NCBI RefSeq assembly: GCF_019334725.1
Contig: NZ_CP079818.1
Span: 1,860,001 to 1,924,000, forward strand
DNA from: Neisseria perflava
Lineage (GTDB): Bacteria; Pseudomonadota; Gammaproteobacteria; Burkholderiales; Neisseriaceae
Length of the DNA: 64,000 bases
Direction: 5' to 3'
Shown here one piece after another: positions 8,000 through 16,083 of the stretch. The notes below the pieces were generated by a model. The model did not search any database. It worked only from the letters and a program-made list of their open reading frames with translations, and was not told the DNA's origin. Made by a program: the position numbers and the translations under genes. Numbering within the stretch: the first letter of the stretch is position 1; every line of letters starts with the position of its first letter.

Positions 8000-9295
8000 T
8001 TATTTTACTTCCAATTTGGTCACGCCACCCATATACGGTTGCAACGCAGCAGGAACATTAATGCTGCCGTCGGCATTTTGATGGTTTTCCAAAACCGCCA
8101 CCAAAGTACGGCCGACTGCCAAGCCTGAGCCGTTCAAAGTATGCACCAAACGGTTTTTACCGTTTTCATCTTTGAAACGCGCTTTCATGCGGCGAGCTTG
8201 AAAATCTTCGCAATTGGAGCAGCTGGAAATTTCACGGTAGGTATTTTGCGCAGGAACCCAAACTTCCAAGTCGTAGGTTTTGGTTGCGCCGAAGCCCATG
8301 TCGCCGGTACACAAAGTGATCACGCGGTATGGCAGTTCCAACGCTTTCAAAATATTTTCAGCATGACCGACCATTTCTTCCAGCGCTTCGTATGATTTTT
8401 CCGGATGAACGATTTGCACCATTTCCACTTTGTCGAATTGGTGTTGGCGAATCAAACCGCGCACGTCTTTGCCGTATGCGCCCGCTTCGGAACGAAAACA
8501 TGGGGAATGCGCAGTCAATTTCAACGGCAAATCGCTGCCGGCCACGATGCTGTCGGCAACGGTATTGGTCAGCGTTACTTCGGCGGTCGGAATCAGATAT
8601 TGCGTTTTCTTGCTCTCGTCACCGCCGCGGGTAACATGGAACAAATCTTCTGCAAATTTAGGCAGTTGGCCCGTGCCCTGCAAAGTGGTGTCATCCACGA
8701 TATAAGGCGTGTAATGCTCGGTATAGCCGTGTTTCAGCGTGTGCGTGTCCAGCATGAACTGAGCCAAAGCGCGATGCAGACGGGCGATTTGGCCTTTCAT
8801 CACGGTAAAGCGCGCGCCGGAAAGTTTCGCACCGCCTTCAAAATCCAAACCCAAAGGCTCGCCCAAATCAACATGGTCTTTGATTTCAAAGTCAAATTCT
8901 CGCGGCGTGCCAACTTTGCGGACCTCAACGTTTTCAGTTTCGTCTTTACCGACAGGCACACTTTCGTGCGGCAGGTTCGGAATGCTCAGCAGCCAAGCAT
9001 CCAATTCTTTCTGAACGGCATCCAAATCAGCGGCTGCCTGCTCCAAATCAACTTTGATTTGGGCAACCTGATCCATCGCAGCTTGAGCCTCCTCGTGTTT
9101 GCCTTGACCTTTCAACGCACCGATTTGTTTGGAAATACTGTTGCGCGAAGCCTGCAACTCTTCTGTTTTCACTTGAACGGCTTTGCGTTGCTCTTCCAAA
9201 GCGTTGAAACGCGCGATATCAAACTCGTAACCGCGGGCGGCCAAACGTTCGGCAACTGCGGCGGTATTGCTGCGGAGCAATTGGATGTCTAACAT
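8000..9295 (-). CDS. serS: Seryl-tRNA synthetase
   Basis: 431 aa, full length. MLDIQLLRSN start, then an N-terminal long antiparallel coiled-coil arm (residues ~30-100) that binds tRNA-Ser, followed by the class II core: motif 2 CFRSEAGAYGKDVRGLIRQHQFDKVEMV and motif 3 LNGSGLAVGRTLVAVLENHQ. Charges tRNA-Ser with serine in the cytoplasm. It is monocistronic; tRNA-Glu lies upstream on the same strand with its own promoter and terminator. Confidence 0.97.
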   Translation of the reverse strand: MLDIQLLRSNTAAVAERLAARGYEFDIARFNALEEQRKAVQVKTEELQASRNSISKQIGALKGQGKHEEAQAAMDQVAQIKVDLEQAAADLDAVQKELDAWLLSIPNLPHESVPVGKDETENVEVRKVGTPREFDFEIKDHVDLGEPLGLDFEGGAKLSGARFTVMKGQIARLHRALAQFMLDTHTLKHGYTEHYTPYIVDDTTLQGTGQLPKFAEDLFHVTRGGDESKKTQYLIPTAEVTLTNTVADSIVAGSDLPLKLTAHSPCFRSEAGAYGKDVRGLIRQHQFDKVEMVQIVHPEKSYEALEEMVGHAENILKALELPYRVITLCTGDMGFGATKTYDLEVWVPAQNTYREISSCSNCEDFQARRMKARFKDENGKNRLVHTLNGSGLAVGRTLVAVLENHQNADGSINVPAALQPYMGGVTKLEVK

Positions 9296-9380
9296 TGTTT
9301 TCTCTCGTTAAGATTCAGAATGGCATTATTGTAAACCAATTTAAAGATATTTTCACAGCGACAGGCCGTCTGAAAACAAA

Positions 9381-9411
9381 AAACGCCCCTGCAAAAGCAG
9401 GAGCGTTTTTT
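9381..9411 (-). terminator. Terminator after tRNA-Glu
   Basis: On the minus strand a stem of AAACGCTCCTGC pairs with GCAGGGGCGTTT around a tetraloop (one mismatch), followed by T residues. An AGGCCGTCTGAA lies next to it at 9363-9374. Confidence 0.75.
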
Positions 9412-9419
9412 AAGAATTC

Positions 9420-9495
9420 TGGCACGCCCACGGGGATTCGAACCCCGGTTGCCGCCGTGAAAGGGCAGTGTCCTAGGCCTCTAGACGATGGGCGC
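9420..9495 (-). tRNA. tRNA-Glu (anticodon TTC), second copy
   Basis: Minus-strand 76-nt cloverleaf with the same acceptor and T-arm as the copy at 486-560. The D-loop and anticodon stem differ slightly (GAGGCCTAGGACACTGCCC), so it is a distinct gene rather than a recent duplicate. CCA is encoded. Confidence 0.95.
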
Positions 9496-9510
9496 GTAAC
9501 CGAAGCGCGA

Positions 9511-9539
9511 ACTATACAGAAACCCTTTTCTTCTGTCAA
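9511..9539 (-). promoter_or_regulatory. Sigma-70 promoter of tRNA-Glu
   Basis: Minus strand: TTGACA (9539-9534) and TATAGT (9516-9511) with a 17-bp spacer, 15 bases upstream of the mature tRNA end, followed by a GC-rich CGCGC discriminator typical of stringently controlled stable RNA promoters. Confidence 0.8.
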
Positions 9540-9628
9540 CGCCTTTACTGCATTTTTAAAGAGGCTGCCGATTTCCGTATGTTATTTTCCCTGTATAATG
9601 CCGGTTTTAATAAAAAGGAAAACTCGCC

Positions 9629-10528
9629 ATGTGGTTTAAGCAAATCAGTTTTTATCCGCTCAACAAAGACAAGTTGCCCGAATTGGAAGTCCTTGCCGAC
9701 AAATTGGCGCAATCCGAATTTGCCCATTGTCAGGGTTTGGACTGGTTTAGCGAAGGCTTTTCCACGCCGGTTTCCTTTTCGCCAGAGCTAGTTTTCCCTG
9801 CCGATTACACTTGGCGCGTTGCCCTGAAAAAAGAAGAAAAAGTCCTGCCTGCCGGCGTCATCCGCGATATTTTGGATGAAAAGGTTTTGGAAATCCAAAA
9901 CAACGAAGCGCGTAATGTAGGCCGTAAGGAAAAACAAGAACTGAAAGAACAGATTACTGACGACCTGCTGCCCCGTGCCTTTACGCGCAGCAGCCGCACA
10001 CAGGCGATTTTCGACACGCGCCACGGGTATCTTTTGGTCAACAATGCCGCCTCTGCCAAAGCGGAAAATATCCTGACCAAACTGCGCGAAGCGTTGGGTG
10101 GTTTGGAAGCCGCCCTGCCCAACACCAAACAATCGCCCTCCTCCCTGATGACCAGCTGGCTGCTGCAAGGCCATTGCGAAGGCGGTTTTGAATTGGACAG
10201 CGATTGCGAACTCAAAGGCGTAGGCGATGTTGTTCCGGTCGTCAAAGTTTCCAAACAAGACCTGACCGCCGATGAAGTGGTACAACACGTCAAAAATGGC
10301 AAAACCGTTACCCAGCTGGGTTTGGTATGGCGCGAACAAATCGCGTTCATCCTTACTCAAGACTTTACACTCAAACGCATCCAGTATCTGGACGTTTTGC
10401 AAGAAGAAGCCGAAAGCAACGGCGACGATGCAGCCAGCCTCGCCTTTGCCTCACAAATCCTGATGACCGAAGCCATCAGCACCATGTTGGAAGAACTGGT
10501 TTCTTATTTGGGCGGCTGGCAAGAATAA
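9629..10528 (+). CDS. rdgC: Recombination-associated protein RdgC
   Basis: 299 aa, normal family length. MWFKQISFYPL at the start and the family blocks QGLDWF, FPADYTWRVALKKEEKVLPAGVIRDIL, RKEKQELKEQITDDLLPRAFTRS and the C-terminal LTQDFTLKRIQYLDVL are all present. RdgC is a ring-shaped nucleoid DNA-binding protein that limits RecA activity; in pathogenic Neisseria it is needed for efficient pilin antigenic variation. Monocistronic; ends 3 bases before a DUS pair that also borders the relA fragment. Confidence 0.95.
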   Translation: MWFKQISFYPLNKDKLPELEVLADKLAQSEFAHCQGLDWFSEGFSTPVSFSPELVFPADYTWRVALKKEEKVLPAGVIRDILDEKVLEIQNNEARNVGRKEKQELKEQITDDLLPRAFTRSSRTQAIFDTRHGYLLVNNAASAKAENILTKLREALGGLEAALPNTKQSPSSLMTSWLLQGHCEGGFELDSDCELKGVGDVVPVVKVSKQDLTADEVVQHVKNGKTVTQLGLVWREQIAFILTQDFTLKRIQYLDVLQEEAESNGDDAASLAFASQILMTEAISTMLEELVSYLGGWQE

Positions 10529-11013
10529 TTTTTCAGACGGCCTTTTGATTGGGAAATATCAAAGGCCGTCTGAAATATAATACGCATGGTTTCCGCCTGT
10601 TGGGCGCGCTCTTCAGGCGTGGCGAGGCTGTCCACACGGGCAAAGTGTGTAAGCTTCTGCACTTCGTCCACACCTTTGACCAGCTCGGCGACAGTACTGT
10701 TGCAGCGTTCCGTGAGCAGCTCACGCCAGTCGGGCACAAAACGCACGATGTCGGCCAAAAGCGTGGCGGCCACCGCATCGGGCAGCAAATCCAATTCGTT
10801 CACCATACGCGCCGCACCCAAAAGGTGCGCCAAAAGCGGCTCGCCCGCAGGCGTGGCCGCATCGGCAGGATAATGCGTCTCGGCCAGCGACAAGGCCGTC
10901 TGAAGCAGCTTTTGCGCAGGTTCGGGCAAACCGGCGGTGTGCGCGTCAAACCACGCGCGGGATTCTTGCAGCGGTGCGGCGGGGATTTCCGGTGTTTGTC
11001 GTGTGTTGCTCAT
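10504..11013 (-). pseudogene. relA: Truncated 5' fragment of relA (ppGpp synthetase)
   Basis: From ATG at 11013 the translation (MSNTRQTPEIPAAPLQ...) matches the N-terminus of RelA-type (p)ppGpp synthetases, including LLPDAVAATLLADI, ERCNSTVAELVKGVDEVQKL and TPEERAQQAETMR. After about 142 of the usual ~730 residues the homology ends at 10586 and the frame continues through a DUS pair (IIFQTAFDISQSKGRLK) to a stop at 10504. The synthetase, TGS and ACT domains are missing, so this cannot make ppGpp. A functional copy presumably lies elsewhere. The reading frame up to the break is intact, suggesting a recent deletion or rearrangement. Confidence 0.75.
10532..10574. terminator. DUS pair shared by rdgC and the relA fragment
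   Basis: TTCAGACGGCCTTT and AAAGGCCGTCTGAA separated by 15 bases form a 14-bp stem. It terminates rdgC, and its right-hand copy is the exact place where homology to relA stops. Confidence 0.7.
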
Positions 11014-11239
11014 GGCATGCCGTTTCTCCGTTTGTTTTGTTTCGACATAGCGGCTGTATTGTAGCAGCTTGCCCGTATTTTGCGACAAAGCATGTTTCAG
11101 ACGGCCTGGGCTACCCAACTTGCAATAACATATAAACATCAAAATAAAACAAACAATTAGCGTGTAAATGTGCTTGCAGTGAAAAATATTGGGAATAATA
11201 TTTATGCAAGTAATAATTTTTATCAAGAAGGAGATGAGT

Positions 11240-11980
11240 GTGAAATTTTTAGCTGCTTTGTTGTGGCCGGCCATGTTGCTGCCCATTTTGTCTCATGCCG
11301 ATAGCGGCATTCAGACGGTCTCTGTTTCTCAAGCATATGCGGATGACGCAACGGGCTGCGGGCAGCTTTATCCTGTAGAGAGCTTCGAGAATTTGTTCAG
11401 ACAGATGGCCGGCACGCTGCATAGTGCCTGTTTGCTTGATATGCCGCCTGAAGATTTAGCGAAAAAGTGGCAGGTTCCCGTGTACCGGCGCTATCTGCGG
11501 CTTTCCGGCCGTTTGCGGCCTGACGGAGAAAAACAGGCGGTACTCAGATGGAAAGACAAGGCAGAGCGGCAGAAATGGCTCAAACACAGGCGGCGTAAGC
11601 TAAAACGGCCGACCGACGGCTTTACGGTAGTGCATCAGACCAACTACGACGGCAGTACTTTTTTAGAAATCGAAGCAACGCCTGATTATATAAAACGATA
11701 CCGTTCATTGTTTCCTGACGACCGTTATCCTGATGATTTGCCGAAACCCTATGTTTCATCTCATATCCTAAGCCCGGTCAGCGTATGCTTTAACAATGGA
11801 ACAGAACAAGTTTTTCCTAGGTATACGGTAGTAAAACAAGTAGCAGTAGATGAAAACAACCATTTGATCGGGAGTGATAGACATTTGGTTATAAGGGAGG
11901 AGAAAGGTGCAGGAATATTATTTCAGCATCCAACAGACAAATGCATTAATGATATTTCCAGCATCTTTCTTATCAGATAG
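11240..11980 (+). CDS. Secreted protein of unknown function
   Basis: About 246 aa. A GTG at 11240 is preferred as start because AAGGAG (11228-11233) sits 6 bases before it; the ATG at 11234 directly abuts the AAGGAG. A Sec signal peptide (KFLAALLWPAMLLPILSHADS) is followed by a basic, Tyr/Arg-rich body (VPVYRRYLRLSGRLRP, KWLKHRRRKLKRP) and four or five cysteines that could form disulfides in the periplasm. No domain recognised. It starts an accessory patch; the HExxH pseudogene begins 31 bases after its stop, so the two may have been one unit. Confidence 0.65.
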   Translation: MKFLAALLWPAMLLPILSHADSGIQTVSVSQAYADDATGCGQLYPVESFENLFRQMAGTLHSACLLDMPPEDLAKKWQVPVYRRYLRLSGRLRPDGEKQAVLRWKDKAERQKWLKHRRRKLKRPTDGFTVVHQTNYDGSTFLEIEATPDYIKRYRSLFPDDRYPDDLPKPYVSSHILSPVSVCFNNGTEQVFPRYTVVKQVAVDENNHLIGSDRHLVIREEKGAGILFQHPTDKCINDISSIFLIR

Positions 11981-12011
11981 TCGATAGTATTTAATTTTAA
12001 AGGTATATGGT

Positions 12012-12861
12012 ATGGCTACAACAGCACAAATCCGGCAGCATTTTTTAAAATTAGGGATGCCTGTTTCGGAAGTTAATCAGATTATTCGGGATTCAATTTT
12101 ACTGGGGCAAACCCATAACTTTATCAATCAATGGGGGTTAGGGAGTATTCAAGCAATACACTAAATATTCCGGCATATTTTTCCAAAGCAAACTAATTGG
12201 CAGTAAAGAAAATAGAAGTATTGTATTCAGTACGGCAGACAAAAGATATCTGACTGCTTCTGATTGGGCTCATGAGTTAGGACATGGTTTGTCGAAAACC
12301 ATTTCCAAGCTTGATCTTGATATTGATGGAAATCGCAATATAACAGCGAATGAATATGCACGAAGATTTGTTTATGAAGAAGGAAAAGCCGAATACAACC
12401 GTTTTCAGTTTGATTTGCGGAACAACCCAAAAGAAACCAAATACGGCTCAAATACAGAAGCAATCAAGGCAATGAACCAGCAACAGGCTGTTGATTATTT
12501 TGCCCATAAGATGAAAACCCAAAACCCCAGCGGGCAGCCCGGTGATACTTATTGGACGCTGGCAAAATCTAACTTCTTTGAGAAAACCAATCCAAGCCTG
12601 CTAACCGGTAAAACTCCGGCCGAAAAACAAAAAATCCTGCAGGCCGGAATGGATGAGGCGGCACACAGCCATCCAAACAGGTTGTTTGGTGTAGGTGATG
12701 AACGGATACGCTTTCAGAAAACCGATCCAAATATGCCGCTTAGTCTGATGCCGATGATGGCACGTGGAAATCCTACGCTGATGGTGGTATTTGTACCTGC
12801 CAACAGCCGTTTGGCAGACGGTACGGTAACGACGATAGAAGTATCAGAAAGGATGTCATGA
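12012..12861 (+). pseudogene. Frameshifted HExxH metallopeptidase-like protein
   Basis: Two overlapping frames belong together. ATG at 12012 (AAAGG upstream) reads 50 codons (MATTAQIRQHFLKLGMPVSEV...) to TAA at 12162. A frame shifted by one base opens after a stop at 12139 and runs to 12861, containing WAHELGHGLSKT, a zinc-peptidase HExxH motif, and an acidic EEGKAEYNRF block that could supply a third ligand. The break must lie between about 12142 and 12162. The 3' end overlaps the next gene's start as ATGA. Family unknown; the mosaic context and zincin-like motif suggest a toxin- or effector-type protein, which is inference. A sequencing error or programmed frameshift is not excluded. Confidence 0.55.
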
Positions 12862-13643
12862 TGTTGGGCGCAGTCATCGGCGATATTGCCGGATCACGAT
12901 TTGAGTTTGACAACTACCGTCACACCGATTTTGACATTTTCAGCCCCGACAGCGACTTTACAGATGACACGATTTGCACTGTTGCCATCGCCGATTGGGT
13001 TTTACAAGGCTGCAACGATAATTTGGCCTCTATTTTACAAGGCTGGTGTAGGGCATATCCCTGCGCTAAAGGCGCATATGGCGGCCGCTTCTCACAATGG
13101 ATAGAATGGAAAGATCCAGAACCTTATAATAGCTGGGGCAACGGCTCGGCCATGCGTGTTTCTGCCGTTGGTTGGACATTTGCCACATTGGAAGAAACCC
13201 TGCATTTTGCCGAACAATCCGCTATCGTAACGCACAACCACCCGGAAGGCATTAAAGGTGCGCAAGCCGTAGCCGCCGCCATCTTTTGGGCGCGTACTGG
13301 TATAAGCAAAGCGCAAATTAAAGAAAACATTACACGACAATTCGGCTACGACTTGAGCCAAAGTTGCGACCAAATCCGCCCGCATTATCATTTCAACGAA
13401 AGCTGTCAGGAAACCGTGCCTCAAGCGATTACTGCCTTTCTTGAAAGCGATGATTTTGAACACGCCATCCGACTGGCAGTTTCCCTTGGCGGAGACAGCG
13501 ATACCTTGGCGGCCATTACCGGCAGTATTGCCGAAGCCTGCTACGGTATCCCTACGTCTATGCGCGAACACGCTTTAGCCATATTGCCACGCCATATTGC
13601 TGAAACCCTGCTGACTTTTGAATCCCAATATCAGGCCGTCTGA
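12858..13643 (+). CDS. ADP-ribosylglycohydrolase family protein
   Basis: 261 aa. ARH/DraG fold motifs: GAVIGDIAGSRFEF near the start, DSDFTDDTICTVAIADW (metal-binding Asp/Thr), GAYGGRF, GNGSAMRVSAVGW, THNHPEGIKGAQAVAAAI and the C-terminal GGDSDTLAAITGSIAEA with the second metal site. Such enzymes cleave ADP-ribose from protein side chains or related nucleotides using two Mg ions. The start overlaps the stop of the HExxH gene (ATGA), implying translational coupling. The stop codon is supplied by a DUS (CAGGCCGTCTGAA gives QAV-stop), so the C-terminus was probably reshaped by DUS placement. Confidence 0.88.
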   Translation: MMLGAVIGDIAGSRFEFDNYRHTDFDIFSPDSDFTDDTICTVAIADWVLQGCNDNLASILQGWCRAYPCAKGAYGGRFSQWIEWKDPEPYNSWGNGSAMRVSAVGWTFATLEETLHFAEQSAIVTHNHPEGIKGAQAVAAAIFWARTGISKAQIKENITRQFGYDLSQSCDQIRPHYHFNESCQETVPQAITAFLESDDFEHAIRLAVSLGGDSDTLAAITGSIAEACYGIPTSMREHALAILPRHIAETLLTFESQYQAV

Positions 13644-13665
13644 AACTGCCTGCAAAAAGGAATGA

Positions 13666-14097
13666 ATGATGAAATACCTCGCCCTACTCCCTATCGCCTT
13701 CATGCTGGGCACGCCTGCCATTGCTGAAACCATCAATCCTTATCAGGAAAAAGGTTGCGCTTATGATGGCGATGTCGGCAAAGACGGCAAACCGTCCGGT
13801 AAAGGTACATGGAAATGCCAAGACGGCCGCAGTTATGTCGGCACATTTAAAAACGGCAAATTTGACGGCAAAGGCGTATATACCGTTTCCGGCAACGGCG
13901 AAACCTTTATCGAACCTTTCTCCTCCAACAGCGCCAAATTACGCAATATGACGCTGGAGGGCGTGTTCAAAAAAGGCAGGGCGCATGGAAACTTTACTGC
14001 CTCCCAAAACGGCACACCAGTCTTCATCATGAAATGCGAAGACGGTATGATTAAAGAAGTCAAACTGCCTAAGAAATCTGCTTCCAAAACCAAATAA
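13666..14097 (+). CDS. Periplasmic MORN-repeat protein
   Basis: 143 aa. Signal peptide MKYLALLPIAFMLGTPAIA, then MORN-like repeats between residues ~30 and 75 (GKPSGKGTWKCQDGRSYVGTFKNGKFDGKGVY) and a partly degenerate third unit (LEGVFKKGRAHGNF). Two or three cysteines could form a disulfide. Tandem start ATGATG at 13666/13669 with AAGGA upstream. MORN repeats usually bind lipids or mediate contacts with proteins; no specific role is evident. It lies 22 bases after the ADP-ribosylglycohydrolase and may share its transcript. Confidence 0.75.
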   Translation: MMKYLALLPIAFMLGTPAIAETINPYQEKGCAYDGDVGKDGKPSGKGTWKCQDGRSYVGTFKNGKFDGKGVYTVSGNGETFIEPFSSNSAKLRNMTLEGVFKKGRAHGNFTASQNGTPVFIMKCEDGMIKEVKLPKKSASKTK

Positions 14098-14104
14098 ACA
14101 GCCT

Positions 14105-14140
14105 TTCAGACGGCCTTATCCAGCTTTTAGGCCGTCTGAA
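14105..14140. terminator. DUS inverted pair
   Basis: TTCAGACGGCCT and AGGCCGTCTGAA with a 12-base spacer, between the MORN gene and dcd. Confidence 0.65.
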
Positions 14141-14222
14141 ACATCAATTGACAAGCCTGTCTAAAGGCTGTCGTGTTGATTTCAAAGAATTTCCAAACAA
14201 CCCTTACCTCAGGACAACCACC

Positions 14223-14789
14223 ATGAGCATTAAATCCGACAAATGGATACGCCGCATGGCCGAAGAACACGGCATGATTGAGCCGTTCGAGCCCAACCAA
14301 ATCAAAGAGGCCAACGGTCAACGCATCATTTCCTACGGCACATCCAGCTACGGCTACGACATCCGCTGTGCCAATGAATTTAAAATCTTCACCAATATCA
14401 ACAGCACCATCGTCGACCCGAAAAACTTCGACCCGAAAAACTTCGTTACAGTCGAAGATGACTGCTGCATCATTCCGCCCAACTCCTTTGCTTTGGCGCG
14501 CACAGTCGAATATTTCCGCATCCCGCGCAACGTCCTGACTGTCTGCTTAGGGAAATCCACTTACGCACGCTGCGGCATCATCGTCAACGTTACCCCGTTT
14601 GAGCCAGAGTGGGAAGGCTACGTTACGCTTGAGTTTTCCAACACCACCCCCCTGCCTGCCAAAATCTATGCCGGCGAAGGCGTGGCTCAAGTCTTGTTCT
14701 TTGAAAGCGATGAAGTCTGCGAAACTTCATACAAAGACCGCAACGGCAAATACATGGGACAAACCGGTGTTACCCTGCCTAAGACTTAA
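14223..14789 (+). CDS. dcd: dCTP deaminase
   Basis: 188 aa from ATG at 14223 (MSIKSDKWIRRMAEEHGMIEPF), the family-standard start; a longer in-frame start at 14148 adds 25 unconserved residues. Core motifs: SYGTSSYGYDIRCANEF, LGKSTYARCGIIVNVTPFEPEWEGYVTLEFSNTTPLPAKIYAGEGVAQVLFF and the C-terminal KYMGQTGVTLPK, containing the catalytic Glu and the nucleotide-binding lid. It deaminates dCTP to dUTP for thymidylate synthesis. Own unit ending at a DUS terminator. Confidence 0.95.
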   Translation: MSIKSDKWIRRMAEEHGMIEPFEPNQIKEANGQRIISYGTSSYGYDIRCANEFKIFTNINSTIVDPKNFDPKNFVTVEDDCCIIPPNSFALARTVEYFRIPRNVLTVCLGKSTYARCGIIVNVTPFEPEWEGYVTLEFSNTTPLPAKIYAGEGVAQVLFFESDEVCETSYKDRNGKYMGQTGVTLPKT

Positions 14790-14802
14790 TACACAAAATA
14801 AA

Positions 14803-14834
14803 AAAAGGCCGTCTGAAATTTCAGACGGCCTTTT
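14803..14834. terminator. DUS terminator between dcd and ppsR
   Basis: AAAAGGCCGTCTGAAA immediately faces TTTCAGACGGCCTTTT; nearly loopless perfect palindrome between convergent genes. Confidence 0.75.
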
Positions 14835-14844
14835 ATCATTTCAT

Positions 14845-15666
14845 TTAGAAACGGCGTTTCAGCTTGCAAGCCTGCAAGATATGAACGGCGAGTTCTTCCA
14901 CAGATTTATCGGTTGTATTGGTAAACGGCACACCGTGGCGTTTGAACATATTTTGCGCATCGGCAATCTCGCTGCGGCAAGTATCGATTTTGGCATAAGT
15001 CGAATTAGGACGGCGCTCCTGACGGATTGCCTGCAAGCGTTCAGGCTGAATGGTCAAACCAAACAGCTTGTCTTTATAAGGCTTGACCATACGCGGCAAA
15101 TCTGTGGATTCCAAATCATCAGGAATCAATGGATAGTTGGCGGCACGGATACCGTATTGCAAGGCCAGATAGAGACAAGTCGGCGTTTTGCCGGAACGGG
15201 ACACGCCCATCAAAATCACATCCGCTTCCTGCAGGTTTTTATCGCTGACGCCGTCATCATGATTCAGTGAAAAATTGACCGCCTCCATACGCGCATCATA
15301 GCGTTGGGTATTGCCGATACTGTGGTGCCCCTGCCGGGCGGCAACCGCCTCCGTATTGAGTTCCTTTTCCAAAAGACCGAGAAAGGTTTCAAAGAAATTA
15401 ATATGGAACGCATTGGCTTTCTTGATGATTTCACGGATTTCGTCATTGACCACACTGACAAAAGCAATCGGGCGCACGCCGAATTTTTCAGCTGACTGGT
15501 TGACTTTGTCTACAACAGCACGCGCTTTTTCAGGCGTATCGATAAACGGATAGGTATGGCGTTTGAACTCAACATTGCCAAATTGGTTCAGCAAGGCTTC
15601 ACCGATATTTTCAGCGGTCAGGCCGGTTCGGTCGGAAATATAGAAGACTTGGCGTGGATCAGTCAT
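14845..15666 (-). CDS. ppsR: PEP synthase regulatory kinase/pyrophosphorylase
   Basis: 273 aa from ATG at 15666 (MTDPRQVFYISDRTGLTAENIG), the family-typical start; upstream in-frame codons at 15702 look non-conserved. The DUF299 signature includes VFYISDRTG and the P-loop GVSRSGKTPTCLYLA near residue 150. The protein inactivates PpsA by ADP-dependent phosphorylation of a threonine next to the catalytic His, and reactivates it with phosphate. It is divergent from ppsA across a 417-bp region, the normal genetic pairing. Confidence 0.93.
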   Translation of the reverse strand: MTDPRQVFYISDRTGLTAENIGEALLNQFGNVEFKRHTYPFIDTPEKARAVVDKVNQSAEKFGVRPIAFVSVVNDEIREIIKKANAFHINFFETFLGLLEKELNTEAVAARQGHHSIGNTQRYDARMEAVNFSLNHDDGVSDKNLQEADVILMGVSRSGKTPTCLYLALQYGIRAANYPLIPDDLESTDLPRMVKPYKDKLFGLTIQPERLQAIRQERRPNSTYAKIDTCRSEIADAQNMFKRHGVPFTNTTDKSVEELAVHILQACKLKRRF

Positions 15667-16083
15667 AATGAATCCTCTTGAGGGTAACGTTTCAGACGGC
15701 AATCATAGCAGTTACAGCCTTTGCAATAAAGCGATTCCCGACAGATTACACAGGATTACAACAAATTTGAACAATTTTTAGATTGGCACAAAATTTTATT
15801 TTTTGCTATTTTGTAGAATTTTATTCTAAAATTGCAAAATAAATCTTGTTTATCAAATTTATTAACTTATTTTGTTTTCCATATTTAACAAGAAGATAAC
15901 ACGTAAAAACATGAATCTGATATTCACATTTCAGAAGGCTACACGCCTGAAAAGCACAATATCACAGACGAATTTGTGATTTTTAAAAAGATAAAACACA
16001 TGACAGCCATCAAACGAATGGCTACAATAAGCAAGCGGATTTGTTTCTTTTTTAACATTTTTTGGATTGGATTGGACACACAA
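15667..16083. other. Divergent regulatory region between ppsR and ppsA
   Basis: 417 bp without a gene, strongly AT-rich at 15780-15890. Contains a small palindrome TAGAAT/ATTCTA (15812-15826) and a hairpin ATCACA/TGTGAT followed by TTTT (15961-15984) that would sit in the ppsA leader. No clean -35/-10 pair stands out. No uptake-sequence pair apart from a partial copy near 15690. Confidence 0.6.
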
